From contig JAHDBN010000004.1 of NCBI GenBank assembly GCA_020630335.1, positions 91,260-155,259 of the forward strand: DNA of 64,000 bases. The letters run 5' to 3'. Below, one piece after another: positions 43,897 through 52,212 of the stretch. Position numbers and translations under genes: made by a program. Below the pieces are notes generated by a model. It saw nothing but the letters and a program-made list of their open reading frames with translations, did not search any database and was not told the DNA's origin. How positions within the stretch are numbered: position 1 is the stretch's first letter; every line of letters begins with the position of its first letter. The stretch comes from Bacteriovoracaceae bacterium. Lineage in GTDB: Bacteria > Bdellovibrionota > Bacteriovoracia > Bacteriovoracales > Bacteriovoracaceae.

Positions 43897-44580
43897 ATGG
43901 GTATTGGAAAAATTTGGGCAATGATTACATCAGATGCTTATATGATTGCTATTGCAGGATTATTAGTAGCAGCTGTAGCATTTGGTATTGAGCGATTTAT
44001 CGCTTTGTTTATGAACTATCATGTAAAGAATCAATTCTTTGCAAAAGTTAAGGCCATGGTAAAAGATGGAAGAATTAGAGAAGCTTATAATGCTTGTTTA
44101 ACAACTTCTCATCCTCTTGCAAAAGTTATTGCAGCGGTTTTATATAATGCAAATAAGTCTCAAGATGCTATTGAGTCAGCGAGTGATATTGAAATTCAAA
44201 AAGTACTTCCAGGGATCCAAGCTAGAACGAGTTATATTAATATGATTGGTAACGTTTCTACTCTAATTGGTCTACTAGGAACGATTGCAGGGTTAGTGCA
44301 ATCATTTTCTTCTCTTGGTGCTGCAAGTGGTGCAGATAAAGCAGCTTTACTTGCTGCTGGTATTTCGACGGCCATGAATACAACGGCTTTCGGTCTTATC
44401 GTAGCAATTCCTTGTATTATTATGTACACAATTTTGAGTTCTAAAGAAGATAGAATTCTAAAAAAATATGATGAGGTTGTTTCAGAACTTACACATTTAG
44501 TTGTTCATAAGCCTCATGCTGAAACAGTAAATAGTGAAACTCAGTTTCAAGAATACAAAGATTTTAAGAGACACGGTTAG
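43897..44580 (+). CDS. Gliding motor ExbB/TolQ-family protein (AglR-like)
   Basis: The 227 residues form three membrane helices of the MotA/TolQ/ExbB family. The signature GNVSTLIGLLGTIAGLVQSF is followed by GISTAMNTTAFGLIVAIPCI, the proton-channel-lining helices. AAGGAG lies before the ATG. With the two ExbD/TolR proteins downstream it forms a proton-motive-force-driven stator, as AglR with AglQ and AglS does in Myxococcus. A gap of 114 bases before it may hold an internal promoter. Confidence 0.88.
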   Translation: MGIGKIWAMITSDAYMIAIAGLLVAAVAFGIERFIALFMNYHVKNQFFAKVKAMVKDGRIREAYNACLTTSHPLAKVIAAVLYNANKSQDAIESASDIEIQKVLPGIQARTSYINMIGNVSTLIGLLGTIAGLVQSFSSLGAASGADKAALLAAGISTAMNTTAFGLIVAIPCIIMYTILSSKEDRILKKYDEVVSELTHLVVHKPHAETVNSETQFQEYKDFKRHG

Positions 44581-44610
44581 GAAAAGAGAAAAGGCAGATA
44601 AGGAAATAAA

Positions 44611-45153
44611 ATGAAAAGAAAGCAAAAATTTTTCAAAAAAGAAATAGAAGAAGTTGATGCAATCTTACCTTTTATGAGTTTACTCATTATTATTATTCCT
44701 TTGCTTCTTTCTAATCTTGCTTTTTATCACTTTAGAGTAGTAGAAACGTCTGTGCCAGGAGCCAGTTCTCCTCCTAGTGAAGATCAACCTATTCCAGAAA
44801 AAGTAAATAAAGAGAAAATGGTAACGGCTCAAATTTATATTGATCATGACAAAACCAAATTAAACATTTTGGATGAAGCAAATGGAGCAGTAGTGTTAAA
44901 AAGAGATGCAGAATCTACTTTAGAGGGAGCAGAAAAGATATTAGGACTTCTAAAGAAAATTAAAGATAAGTACTCTAAGTTAACGACAGTGCTAGTGACA
45001 ACGAAAGATGATGTTGTCTATGGAAAGTTAGTTAGAATTTTAGAGGGATTAAAAAAACCTCTGAGGGGATTAGCAAGTGAAGATGATCCTGAAAAAGAGT
45101 TTAGTTTTAAGGTAGTTATGCTGCCAGCACTTACTGAAATGAATATTGATTAA
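44611..45153 (+). CDS. ExbD/TolR-like protein without the channel Asp
   Basis: The 180 residues have a basic N-terminus, one membrane helix (about 17-38, AILPFMSLLIIIIPLLL) and a periplasmic domain ending near MLPALTEM. It has the ExbD/TolR layout, but the membrane Asp needed for proton transfer is Ser23 here, at the same residue number as Asp23 of the next gene's product. It may act as a structural partner in a mixed dimer. A Pro-rich linker (ASSPPSEDQPIPEK) follows the helix. Its place matches AglQ/AglS in Myxococcus. Confidence 0.75.
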   Translation: MKRKQKFFKKEIEEVDAILPFMSLLIIIIPLLLSNLAFYHFRVVETSVPGASSPPSEDQPIPEKVNKEKMVTAQIYIDHDKTKLNILDEANGAVVLKRDAESTLEGAEKILGLLKKIKDKYSKLTTVLVTTKDDVVYGKLVRILEGLKKPLRGLASEDDPEKEFSFKVVMLPALTEMNID

Positions 45154-45168
45154 AGAGGAATTATAAAA

Positions 45169-45660
45169 ATGGCAAGGAAGCAAAAAAATAGAGAGAGAAA
45201 GAAACCGGAGAAGTTAAACATTACTTCTTTGATGGATGCTCTTACAATTATCCTTATCTTTTTACTCGTGAATTACTCAGAAGTTAATGAAGAAAAAGAA
45301 ATACCAGACTTTATTGAATTGCCTAAAATTGAAGGTAAGGCAAAAGAAGCAAGTTTCGGGATAACTCTCGTTATTGGGCAAGATAAAATCAAGATTGGGA
45401 AAGAGCAAGTAGTTAATTTTTCTAACTTTGAAGCTGAAAAAGAGCAGATTCTCGTTCAAATTAAAGATGAATTAGCCATATTACAAAAGGATCATCTTGA
45501 CCGTAATATCGCTGCAAATAAAAAAGATGATAAAATAAAGTTAACAGTTCAAGCGGATAAGGACGTACCTTACCTTTATATTGATGAAATCATTAGAGGC
45601 GCTTCAGAACTAAGTTTAAATTACGTAGACTTTGTTTCTATGAATAAGGAAGAAAAGTAA
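45169..45660 (+). CDS. ExbD/TolR-family motor protein (AglQ/AglS-like)
   Basis: The 163 residues show a canonical ExbD start: a basic stretch, then LNITSLMDALTIILIFLLV with Asp23 in the membrane helix, the predicted proton-carrying residue, and a periplasmic domain with KIKLTVQADKDVPYLYIDEI as in TolR. It lies 15 bases after its Asp-less partner, and the next gene starts with no gap (TAA ATG). Confidence 0.87.
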   Translation: MARKQKNRERKKPEKLNITSLMDALTIILIFLLVNYSEVNEEKEIPDFIELPKIEGKAKEASFGITLVIGQDKIKIGKEQVVNFSNFEAEKEQILVQIKDELAILQKDHLDRNIAANKKDDKIKLTVQADKDVPYLYIDEIIRGASELSLNYVDFVSMNKEEK

Positions 45661-45882
45661 ATGTTAAAAGTATTACTTATTTTTATTTCTTTCTCTGTTT
45701 GGGCCCAAGATGGCTCAGGTCTTAGTGCAGTTGGAGCTCCTAGTAGTGATAAACCAATTGAAGTCAGAGGACAAACAAGAAATTTAAATATGCTTTTGAA
45801 ATTACAAAATGAAAGAGAAGCAATTGATTTTATTAAATTAAGAAAAAATTATAAAAAAGAAATTAAATCACAAAGTTTTTAA
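45661..45882 (+). CDS. Small secreted protein in the gliding operon
   Basis: The 73 residues have a signal peptide (MLKVLLIFISFSVWAQ), then a Gly/Ser/Pro-rich stretch and a charged helical end (KLQNEREAIDFIKLRKNYKK). The ATG directly follows the preceding stop, and the next gene starts two bases after its own stop. Tight packing inside the motor genes suggests a role in the machine, perhaps as a periplasmic connector; I recognise no family. Confidence 0.7.
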   Translation: MLKVLLIFISFSVWAQDGSGLSAVGAPSSDKPIEVRGQTRNLNMLLKLQNEREAIDFIKLRKNYKKEIKSQSF

Positions 45883-45884
45883 TT

Positions 45885-47351
45885 ATGTTAAAGAAAAAGA
45901 AATTATTAAATGTTAAGTACAAGAGAAGAAAAGATAGCTTGAGGTTATTGGATAAACAATTCTCTGTTACTGATAGTAAGCAATTCAAAATTAACATAAA
46001 AGGGACAAATTACTTTTTTAAGAAAATTGGAAAAAAAGGTAATTATGATGTTTATGGAGATGATAAAAAAATAAGAAGTATTAATGTAGGAAGTTCGTTG
46101 AGAATGAAACACACTGATGGTTCAGACATTTATTTTGATCTTTATGAAGATTTTCTTTATGCACTTGATTATGGAATGTATGCTTACGTTGCATGTTCAT
46201 TAATATTAAATTTAGCTCTAGCTTTTATGATGCCTGCAGGGGATTCAACTCCAAAAGTTTCGCAAGTGAAAGTAGAAGAGGATGAAAATAAGAAAAGAGT
46301 AAATGATTTATTAAAAAAATTGGTTGATAAAGATAAAATTGTCATGAAGACGACTACGACGACGATGAAGCCAGTGACGACAACACTTCCTCCTAAAAAG
46401 GTTGCAGAAGTTAAACCAAAGCCAAAACCTAAAAAGAAGCCTCAACCTAGGAAAAAACCTAAGAAGTCTAATCTTTTGAGTAAGAAGAAAAGTGTTAGGC
46501 CTAGTCAGAATAAAACAAAGGGCAGCGTAAAAGTTGTTAACGATAAAAGAAAAATGAAAAGACTTGTTGTTCAAAAAGGCCCACCTAAAAGAGGTGGTAC
46601 TGGACCTAGAAATCCTAATGCAAAAGGTAATACAGCAGCAAGAGCACAAGCAGTAAAATTAGCTCAAACAAAAGCAAAAGTAGCTTCTTCACTAAACTTT
46701 CTGACTAAAGGGAAGGGAGATTTTAATATTCCTCCTGGAGGGAAAGGTGGAAGAGGTTTTGCTGTCGGTGGTGGTAAGGGACTTGCTGGAGCTAAGAATG
46801 TTAAAGGAACTAATTTTTTAGCGAAGGTAACAGGGAAGAATGTCCTTGGATCATCTAGCGGAGCTATTAATACAAGAGGATCTAGAACTGTCGCATCAGG
46901 AAGAGTTTTATCCAACGGAGAAATCAATGGTATTGAAGGTGGAAGATCTTATAATTACGTACAAGGTAAAGTAAGTGTAAAAGGATTACATGCAGCTGGT
47001 GGTTCTGGCGGGATGAGAAGTTTTGGGCCTCAGTCAATGACTGTTAAAGGTGGTAAAATGGATCAAGGGCTTATTCGAAAGATCATTGCTAAGCATATGG
47101 GAAAATTTACTTATTGTTATGAGAAATCTCTTCTTTCTAATCCTAACCTTGCTGGTATTGTAAATATTAGCTGGAAGATCGCTCCAGGTGGACGAGTTAG
47201 TAGTACAAGAATAGTAAAGTCTCAGCTTAATAATCAAAAGCTTCATGGATGTTTAACTGGTGTGTTGAATAAGATTAGCTTTGCTCCAGGTCCGAAAGGT
47301 GGCCCTGCTACAGTTGTCTATCCATTTAATTTTACAGCTTCTATGCTTTAA
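45885..47351 (+). CDS. TonB-like gliding protein with AgmX/PglI C-terminal domain (GltG/GltJ-like)
   Basis: The 488 residues have a cytoplasmic N-terminal domain of about 105 residues, one membrane helix (about 105-125), and a Thr/Pro/Lys-rich periplasmic linker (TTTLPPKK, then KPKPKPKKKPQPRKK). A long Gly-rich stretch leads to a C-terminal domain with LIRKIIAKHMGKFTYCYEKSL, NPNLAGIVNISWKI and GGPATVVYPFNF. This end is the AgmX/PglI domain found in gliding proteins GltG and GltJ and resembles TonB. It probably transmits motor motion across the periplasm to the barrels. Last gene of the operon. Confidence 0.85.
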   Translation: MLKKKKLLNVKYKRRKDSLRLLDKQFSVTDSKQFKINIKGTNYFFKKIGKKGNYDVYGDDKKIRSINVGSSLRMKHTDGSDIYFDLYEDFLYALDYGMYAYVACSLILNLALAFMMPAGDSTPKVSQVKVEEDENKKRVNDLLKKLVDKDKIVMKTTTTTMKPVTTTLPPKKVAEVKPKPKPKKKPQPRKKPKKSNLLSKKKSVRPSQNKTKGSVKVVNDKRKMKRLVVQKGPPKRGGTGPRNPNAKGNTAARAQAVKLAQTKAKVASSLNFLTKGKGDFNIPPGGKGGRGFAVGGGKGLAGAKNVKGTNFLAKVTGKNVLGSSSGAINTRGSRTVASGRVLSNGEINGIEGGRSYNYVQGKVSVKGLHAAGGSGGMRSFGPQSMTVKGGKMDQGLIRKIIAKHMGKFTYCYEKSLLSNPNLAGIVNISWKIAPGGRVSSTRIVKSQLNNQKLHGCLTGVLNKISFAPGPKGGPATVVYPFNFTASML

Positions 47352-47473
47352 TATGTCTTAAAAAAGAGATTGCCTATATTCCAAGGCAGCTGAAATTCTT
47401 ATTTGTTCTTTATTTCTTGAATAGCTTGAAATGGTCTTGAAAAAAGCATTTGTCCGATACAATGAAATGACTG

Positions 47474-48811
47474 ATGAAAAAACTTATTTTGCTATTCATT
47501 TTCTTAACTTCTTGTACCTTGAAATCACCTTTAGATAATAACCAAGGTGATCCACTGTCAGGAACTTTACAATCAAAAGTTAGTAGTCAGCAAGACACGA
47601 AAACCACATTTTTAGTAAATCAAGCATTTAGCAATTTACCATTTCTACAATCTCACGAAATTGTAGATATGAAAGGAAAACATTCAACTCTTGAGCTTAA
47701 AGAAAATAGCTCGAGTTTTGAGTATGTTTCTCATGCAAAGTTCTCTGGTACAGACACAGTAAAAGTTTTTTGGAAAAATAAAGAAACAGAAGTAATTGGA
47801 ATATCAGAGTTAATTGTAGATGTTTCTAATATCAATGATGCTCCTGATGCTTTTGATGATTTTATTCAAATTAATGATAGAGAAAATAAAACAATAAATC
47901 TTTTAGCTAATGATATTGATGTTGATGGAGATATTATTAGTGTCAAAATGATTGAAGAAGTTGATGGCTTAAGTTTTATTATTAATGAAAAGTCTGTAGA
48001 GATTGAGGTTTCAGATTCTTTTAATTTGGCAGAAAGCTTAAGTGTTGAATATGAAGTTAGTGATAGTAATAAGACTTCAAAAGCCAAGCTTCATATAAAT
48101 AAATCTCAAGTTGATGAATCTAATGAAAGGATATTACCAATCAGGATAATTTTTGTAAGCAGCACAGTAAGTGACTTATCAGAAGATATTAACCTTGATG
48201 CAGCAACAGCAATTTCAATCTTAAATCAAAAAACTAAGCTTGAAGATGGAACTCAGTTTTTTAAATTTAAATTGGAAGAAGCTATTAACGTTAAAGACGA
48301 TGCTTTACATATTCACTGTGATCCTAGACTAGGAGCATGTAATGATTTCGAGCGGGCCATAGAGAAGTATGGCAAGGTGGGATCTGTGACTTTGGTATTT
48401 GTTAAGGAAATTCAAGGATTGGTTGCTGGTATAGCAAAACTTAATCGAGTTCCAGATAGCAAAGAATCAACTGTTATCTCTGAGTACTCTAGCCTTACGA
48501 GTTTAAGAGGAACTGTTTATACTCATGAAATAGGCCATATGTTTGGATTAGATCATACTCAGCAAAGAAATCAGGATGATCATCAATGGATCTCTTATTC
48601 ATCTTGTTCTCAAGATTTAACATATTTCCAGCGAGGAGGGATGGGAGCAGATCCTTTTCTCGATCAAACGGGTAAATCTTGGGATGATTTTCATAATACA
48701 ATGAATTCGGTTGTTGGTTCTGTTAGTGATGATCAGGGTTTCTTTACATCAGGATATTCTAGTATTTTTCCTCGAATCTTATCTTGCTACAGAGCTATGA
48801 GTGGGCACTAA
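47474..48811 (+). CDS. Metzincin-type zinc metalloprotease lipoprotein
   Basis: The 445 residues start with a lipoprotein signal (MKKLILLFIFLTSC). A cadherin-like or Ig-like domain (about 130-215) has the INDAPDAFDDFIQIND and LLANDIDVDGD pattern of tandem-repeat surface proteins. The catalytic part contains THEIGHMFGLDHT (HExxHxxGxxH) near residue 350, and a Met in NTMNSV may be the Met-turn. So it is a reprolysin/metzincin-like secreted protease on a lipid anchor. TACAAT ends 10 bases before the ATG with no Shine-Dalgarno. It may degrade prey or matrix protein. Confidence 0.85.
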   Translation: MKKLILLFIFLTSCTLKSPLDNNQGDPLSGTLQSKVSSQQDTKTTFLVNQAFSNLPFLQSHEIVDMKGKHSTLELKENSSSFEYVSHAKFSGTDTVKVFWKNKETEVIGISELIVDVSNINDAPDAFDDFIQINDRENKTINLLANDIDVDGDIISVKMIEEVDGLSFIINEKSVEIEVSDSFNLAESLSVEYEVSDSNKTSKAKLHINKSQVDESNERILPIRIIFVSSTVSDLSEDINLDAATAISILNQKTKLEDGTQFFKFKLEEAINVKDDALHIHCDPRLGACNDFERAIEKYGKVGSVTLVFVKEIQGLVAGIAKLNRVPDSKESTVISEYSSLTSLRGTVYTHEIGHMFGLDHTQQRNQDDHQWISYSSCSQDLTYFQRGGMGADPFLDQTGKSWDDFHNTMNSVVGSVSDDQGFFTSGYSSIFPRILSCYRAMSGH

Positions 48812-48919
48812 AGTTAGAAATTATTTCGAAATTGAAAAAAATTCATAATCCGTCTTTGCACTATTGTCATTATGACACCACTTTGCTACTTTGAAGTAAG
48901 ATTGTGCATGGAGTAATAA

Positions 48920-49123
48920 ATGAAAGAAACAATAAATAATATTGAAGTAAATTCGACTGTTTTTAATTCTCAGTTTTTTGAAAAACACCAGGTTTCTCAG
49001 GTTGAATTAGAAAATCAAAACAAATTTTTGTCTCAAGAAGAAATTTCTTTGAAAAATAACATGAATCTCAAAGACACTTTTTTGCGATCATCTTCTTTTG
49101 ATACAAGCTTCTTAAAAATGTAA
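48920..49123 (+). CDS. Small hydrophilic protein of unknown function
   Basis: The 67 residues are polar (Asn, Gln, Ser, Glu rich) with no signal peptide. GGAG sits at good distance before the ATG, and the frame stops two bases before the end of the convergent HhH gene. No family is recognised. The good ribosome-binding site is the main support. Confidence 0.5.
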   Translation: MKETINNIEVNSTVFNSQFFEKHQVSQVELENQNKFLSQEEISLKNNMNLKDTFLRSSSFDTSFLKM

Positions 49124-49124
49124 T

Positions 49125-50420
49125 TTATGTGGAAAGCTTTTTAGCTTGTCCAACCCAATCATCTCTAATAATTCTTCCTGGAAAAAACTTAATTGCATCT
49201 GTGATAAGTTGAACATCGTCTTTATTGAGCTTAGAGATTTGTAAAAAAGTATAAATACCAAGAGCATTAACTTTTTTCTCAATAAAAGGACCAATCCCTT
49301 TTATTTCTTGTAAGTCATCTCTTTTTCTTTTGTCATAGTCTACATCTTTAATAGAAAGCATGTGAAGAATTGTCGATTTAGGAATTCCTCTTTTATCTAA
49401 TTCAACAACTTTCTTTTTTGGTTTAGGAATTTCATCTAATATTGATTTTAATTCTTTGATATCATCATCTTGCTTTATATTGGCAGTATCAACTGTTTCA
49501 ATTTTATTCTCTAGTTCACTAACATCTTCTTTCTTAGCAAAGTTAGAAAAATCAGGAACGATTGGAAGTTCTGATTTTTTTAAGTAGGGAGCAAGCTCTT
49601 CTTTTTTTACAAATTCATCTACTTCAGTTTTAGGTAAATCTGACTTTCTAAGGTAGTGACTTAGATCTTGTTTTTTTGCAAAATTCGATAAATCAGGAAT
49701 TTGAGGCATTTCTGATTTCTTTAAAAAAGCACTAAGATCTTCTTTTTTTACATAGCTATTACTTTCAGATTCCTGAGAAACTTTTTTAAGTTGAGTTTTC
49801 AAATCCGTAAACTTAACAAAAGAAGTTAGGTGATCTTTTTGAACAAATTTTTGTAATTGATTAGACAAAGCATATTTATCCAAATCACTTTTTTTAACTA
49901 ATTGATTTGCATCAATTTTAGTTTGCTTTTGTTCAGGGATCTCTGATTTTTTTGCATATTCTGATAAATCAATTTTTGGAAGTTGATCTTTTTTTACATA
50001 ATGGCTTAAATCTATTTTAGGTAATTGATCTTTCTTAATGTAATGAGTGAGATCTATTTTGGGTAGTTGATCTCTCTTAACATAGTGACTTAAATCAAGT
50101 GCCTTGGGAATCATATCAATAGTTGCAAAATTAGAAAGATCTAGTTGATCTATAGTAGGAGCTTTAAGCTTTGATAGTTTCTTTTCAAGGCTTGCAACTT
50201 TAGTATTTAAAGTTGTTAGTAAATCATCATAATTAACAGAGTTTTTTAATTGAGCAATATCATGCTTGTTTAAGTTTATTCTGGCCCAATAATCATTAAT
50301 TTTTCGAGCACTTCGAACCCAACAAAGTAGATAGCCTAAAATCCCAGCTCCAACTAGCATTGTTAGTATTTCTAATAGACGATAATTATTTTCAAATAAA
50401 AAACTAAAATCTGCGTACAT
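49125..50420 (-). CDS. Membrane-anchored repeat protein with C-terminal helix-hairpin-helix domain (paralogue 2)
   Basis: The 431 residues begin with MYADFSFLFENNYRLLEILTM and a membrane helix (about 13-35). Then come degenerate repeats of the type DLSHYVKKDQLPKI, about 13-15 residues each, resembling the segments of phage tail fibres. The last 85 residues form a helix-hairpin-helix domain (DDLQEIKGIGPFIEKKVNALGIYTFLQISKL; FFPGRIIRDDWVGQAKKL). The same three-part plan is in the neighbour at 50554, so they are paralogues. A terminator separates the two genes. Function unknown. Confidence 0.8.
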   Translation of the reverse strand: MYADFSFLFENNYRLLEILTMLVGAGILGYLLCWVRSARKINDYWARINLNKHDIAQLKNSVNYDDLLTTLNTKVASLEKKLSKLKAPTIDQLDLSNFATIDMIPKALDLSHYVKRDQLPKIDLTHYIKKDQLPKIDLSHYVKKDQLPKIDLSEYAKKSEIPEQKQTKIDANQLVKKSDLDKYALSNQLQKFVQKDHLTSFVKFTDLKTQLKKVSQESESNSYVKKEDLSAFLKKSEMPQIPDLSNFAKKQDLSHYLRKSDLPKTEVDEFVKKEELAPYLKKSELPIVPDFSNFAKKEDVSELENKIETVDTANIKQDDDIKELKSILDEIPKPKKKVVELDKRGIPKSTILHMLSIKDVDYDKRKRDDLQEIKGIGPFIEKKVNALGIYTFLQISKLNKDDVQLITDAIKFFPGRIIRDDWVGQAKKLST

Positions 50421-50501
50421 GATAATTCCTTTTTCTAACTGTTCTATTATAACAAGGTTTTCATGAGTTTAAAGAAGCTGAGTCCTGAACTCTATTATCA
50501 T

Positions 50502-50526
50502 AAAAAAGGCCTTCGTAAAGAAGGCC
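50502..50526 (-). terminator. Rho-independent terminator after the HhH repeat gene
   Basis: GGCCTTC (50508-50514) and GAAGGCC (50520-50526) form a perfect 7-bp stem with a 5-base loop. On the minus strand the stem is followed by a T run (50502-50507 as A on the plus strand), so it ends the transcript of the 50554-52194 gene. Confidence 0.85.
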
Positions 50527-50553
50527 GATTTTCAAATAAATTTTAGGAAATAA

Positions 50554-52194
50554 TTATTTATCTAATTTTCTTGCTTGAGTAACCCACTTATCTCTTTTAA
50601 TTCTTCCCGGGAAAAACTTAATGGCATCGGTGATAATTTGGATGTCTTCTTTGTTTAAATTCTTAATTTGATTAAACGTATATATTCCAAGGCCATTAAC
50701 TTTTTTCTCAATAAATGGGCCAACACCTTTTATTCTTTGAAGATCATCTTTTTTCTTAGCACTTGCCTTGATATTTTTAATAGAAAGATATTTAGTAATT
50801 TTTGTTTTAGGTACACCACTTTTATCAAACTTCATCTTTGGAGGCTTGACTGCTTTTTTCTTTACCACTTTCTTTTTTACAACCTTCTTAGCTACGGGCT
50901 TAGCTTTAAGTTTGGCTATAAGTGCTTCCAAGCGATCTATTTTAGTGTTCAGTCTTTTTATTTCCTTGTCATGTCCCGCATGCAACTCAGATTTGAGAGC
51001 ATATTTTCTCAAGTCAGGCATTTTAGGAACGCTAGGTATTTCAGATTTTCTAGCATAACGAGATAGATCAGGACTTGCTGGGACTTTTGGAATATCAGAT
51101 TTTTTTGCATATCCATTAAGATCAACTTTCGGGATCTCAGATCTTTTAGCATAAGGTGCTAGATCTATTTTAGGTAACTCTGATTTCTTTGCATATAAAC
51201 TCATATCTTGAGCTTTTGGCATCTCAGACTTTCTTGCATATTGACTTAAATCTATTTTTGGAATCTCTGACTTTAAAGCATAGTTTGCAAGGTTATACGT
51301 TGGAATTTCTGACTTTCTAGCATAAGAGCTTAGATCAGGCATACTTGGTATGGCCGGAATATCAGATTTTTTAGCATACATACTCAAATCAATTCTAGGA
51401 ACTTCAGACTTTAGAGCATACTGACTTAGATTTGGCATCTCTGGCATTCTAATATCAGATTTCTTAGCAAACAAACTTAAGTCAGGCATGACTGGCATAG
51501 CTGGAATATCAGATTTTTTAGCAAACGAGCTTAAGTCAGGACTAGCTGGAATATCAGATTTTTTAGCAAACGAACTTAAGTCAGGACTAGCAGGAATATC
51601 AGACTTCTTAGCAAAAGAACTTAAGTCAGGACTAGCTGGAATATCAGATTTTTTAGCAAACGAGCTTAAGTCAGGACTAGCAGGAATATCAGACTTCTTA
51701 GCAAAAGAGCTCAAGTCAGGACTAGCAGGAATATCAGATTTTTTAGCGAATGAACTTAAGTCAGGACTAGCTGGAATATCAGATTTCTTAGCATAAATAC
51801 TCAAGTCAGGCATTACTGGCATTTTTATATCTGATTTCTTTGCAAATAAAGAGAGATCAGGAGCGGCAGGAACTTTAGGAATATCTTGTTTTAAGGCAAA
51901 CCCAGATAAATCAGGAAAAGGCATCTGAGGTTTAATATCTCCTTTGAGTGCAAAGCGAGCAAAATCTGGAAGAGAAGGAATCATATCTCTTGTCGCAAAC
52001 CTATCTAAACCACTTTCAATTTTTTTCATCTTACCTAATAAGTGTTCGTCATTATAAGTCGTTGTCGTTGTATATGATTTTCCTCTTTGCATCCACCAAT
52101 GAAGTAAGTAACCAAGAATACCAGCACCGCCTAACATAGTTAGGAGTTCAAGTAGTCTCCAAAAATTATTAAAAATACTAAAATCCTGATACAT
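50554..52194 (-). CDS. Membrane-anchored fibre-repeat protein with C-terminal HhH domain (paralogue 1)
   Basis: The 546 residues start with MYQDFSIFNNFWRLLELLTM and a membrane helix, then a Lys/Thr linker. Some 20 or more repeats of a 15-residue or shorter unit follow (DLSSFAKKSDIPASP in the most regular part). Unlike most of the protein, a block of seven of them is nearly identical. A Lys-rich stretch (KPVAKKVVKKKVVKKKAVK) leads to the HhH domain (DDLQRIKGVGPFIEKKVNGLG, PGRIKRDKWVTQARKLDK). AAGGAG precedes the ATG. It is downstream of the OmpA-like gene by 18 bases, forming an operon. Confidence 0.85.
   Translation of the reverse strand: MYQDFSIFNNFWRLLELLTMLGGAGILGYLLHWWMQRGKSYTTTTTYNDEHLLGKMKKIESGLDRFATRDMIPSLPDFARFALKGDIKPQMPFPDLSGFALKQDIPKVPAAPDLSLFAKKSDIKMPVMPDLSIYAKKSDIPASPDLSSFAKKSDIPASPDLSSFAKKSDIPASPDLSSFAKKSDIPASPDLSSFAKKSDIPASPDLSSFAKKSDIPASPDLSSFAKKSDIPAMPVMPDLSLFAKKSDIRMPEMPNLSQYALKSEVPRIDLSMYAKKSDIPAIPSMPDLSSYARKSEIPTYNLANYALKSEIPKIDLSQYARKSEMPKAQDMSLYAKKSELPKIDLAPYAKRSEIPKVDLNGYAKKSDIPKVPASPDLSRYARKSEIPSVPKMPDLRKYALKSELHAGHDKEIKRLNTKIDRLEALIAKLKAKPVAKKVVKKKVVKKKAVKPPKMKFDKSGVPKTKITKYLSIKNIKASAKKKDDLQRIKGVGPFIEKKVNGLGIYTFNQIKNLNKEDIQIITDAIKFFPGRIKRDKWVTQARKLDK
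51500..51814 (-). repeat. 45-bp tandem repeat (seven units) in the fibre-repeat gene
   Basis: Seven 45-base units start at 51500, 51545, 51590, 51635, 51680, 51725 and 51770. Units 2 and 4 share one variant (ttttttagcaaacga) and units 3 and 5 another (cttcttagcaaaaga), so a 90-base pair of units seems to have been duplicated. Each unit encodes 15 residues (SDIPASPDLSSFAKK). The plus strand is also open over the block as a result of the repeat's composition. Confidence 0.92.
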
Positions 52195-52212
52195 ATTATT
52201 TCTCCTTAAGAT

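Noticed and set aside
48495-48701. 68-codon minus-strand frame in the metzincin gene
   Set aside because: Antisense to the zinc-site region of a clear gene, no other support.
51488-51796. Long plus-strand frame of repeats (ISDFLANELKSGLAG) over the fibre-repeat gene
   Set aside because: It is the antisense of the 45-bp array and open only because of its composition; no ribosome-binding site or flanking coding signal.
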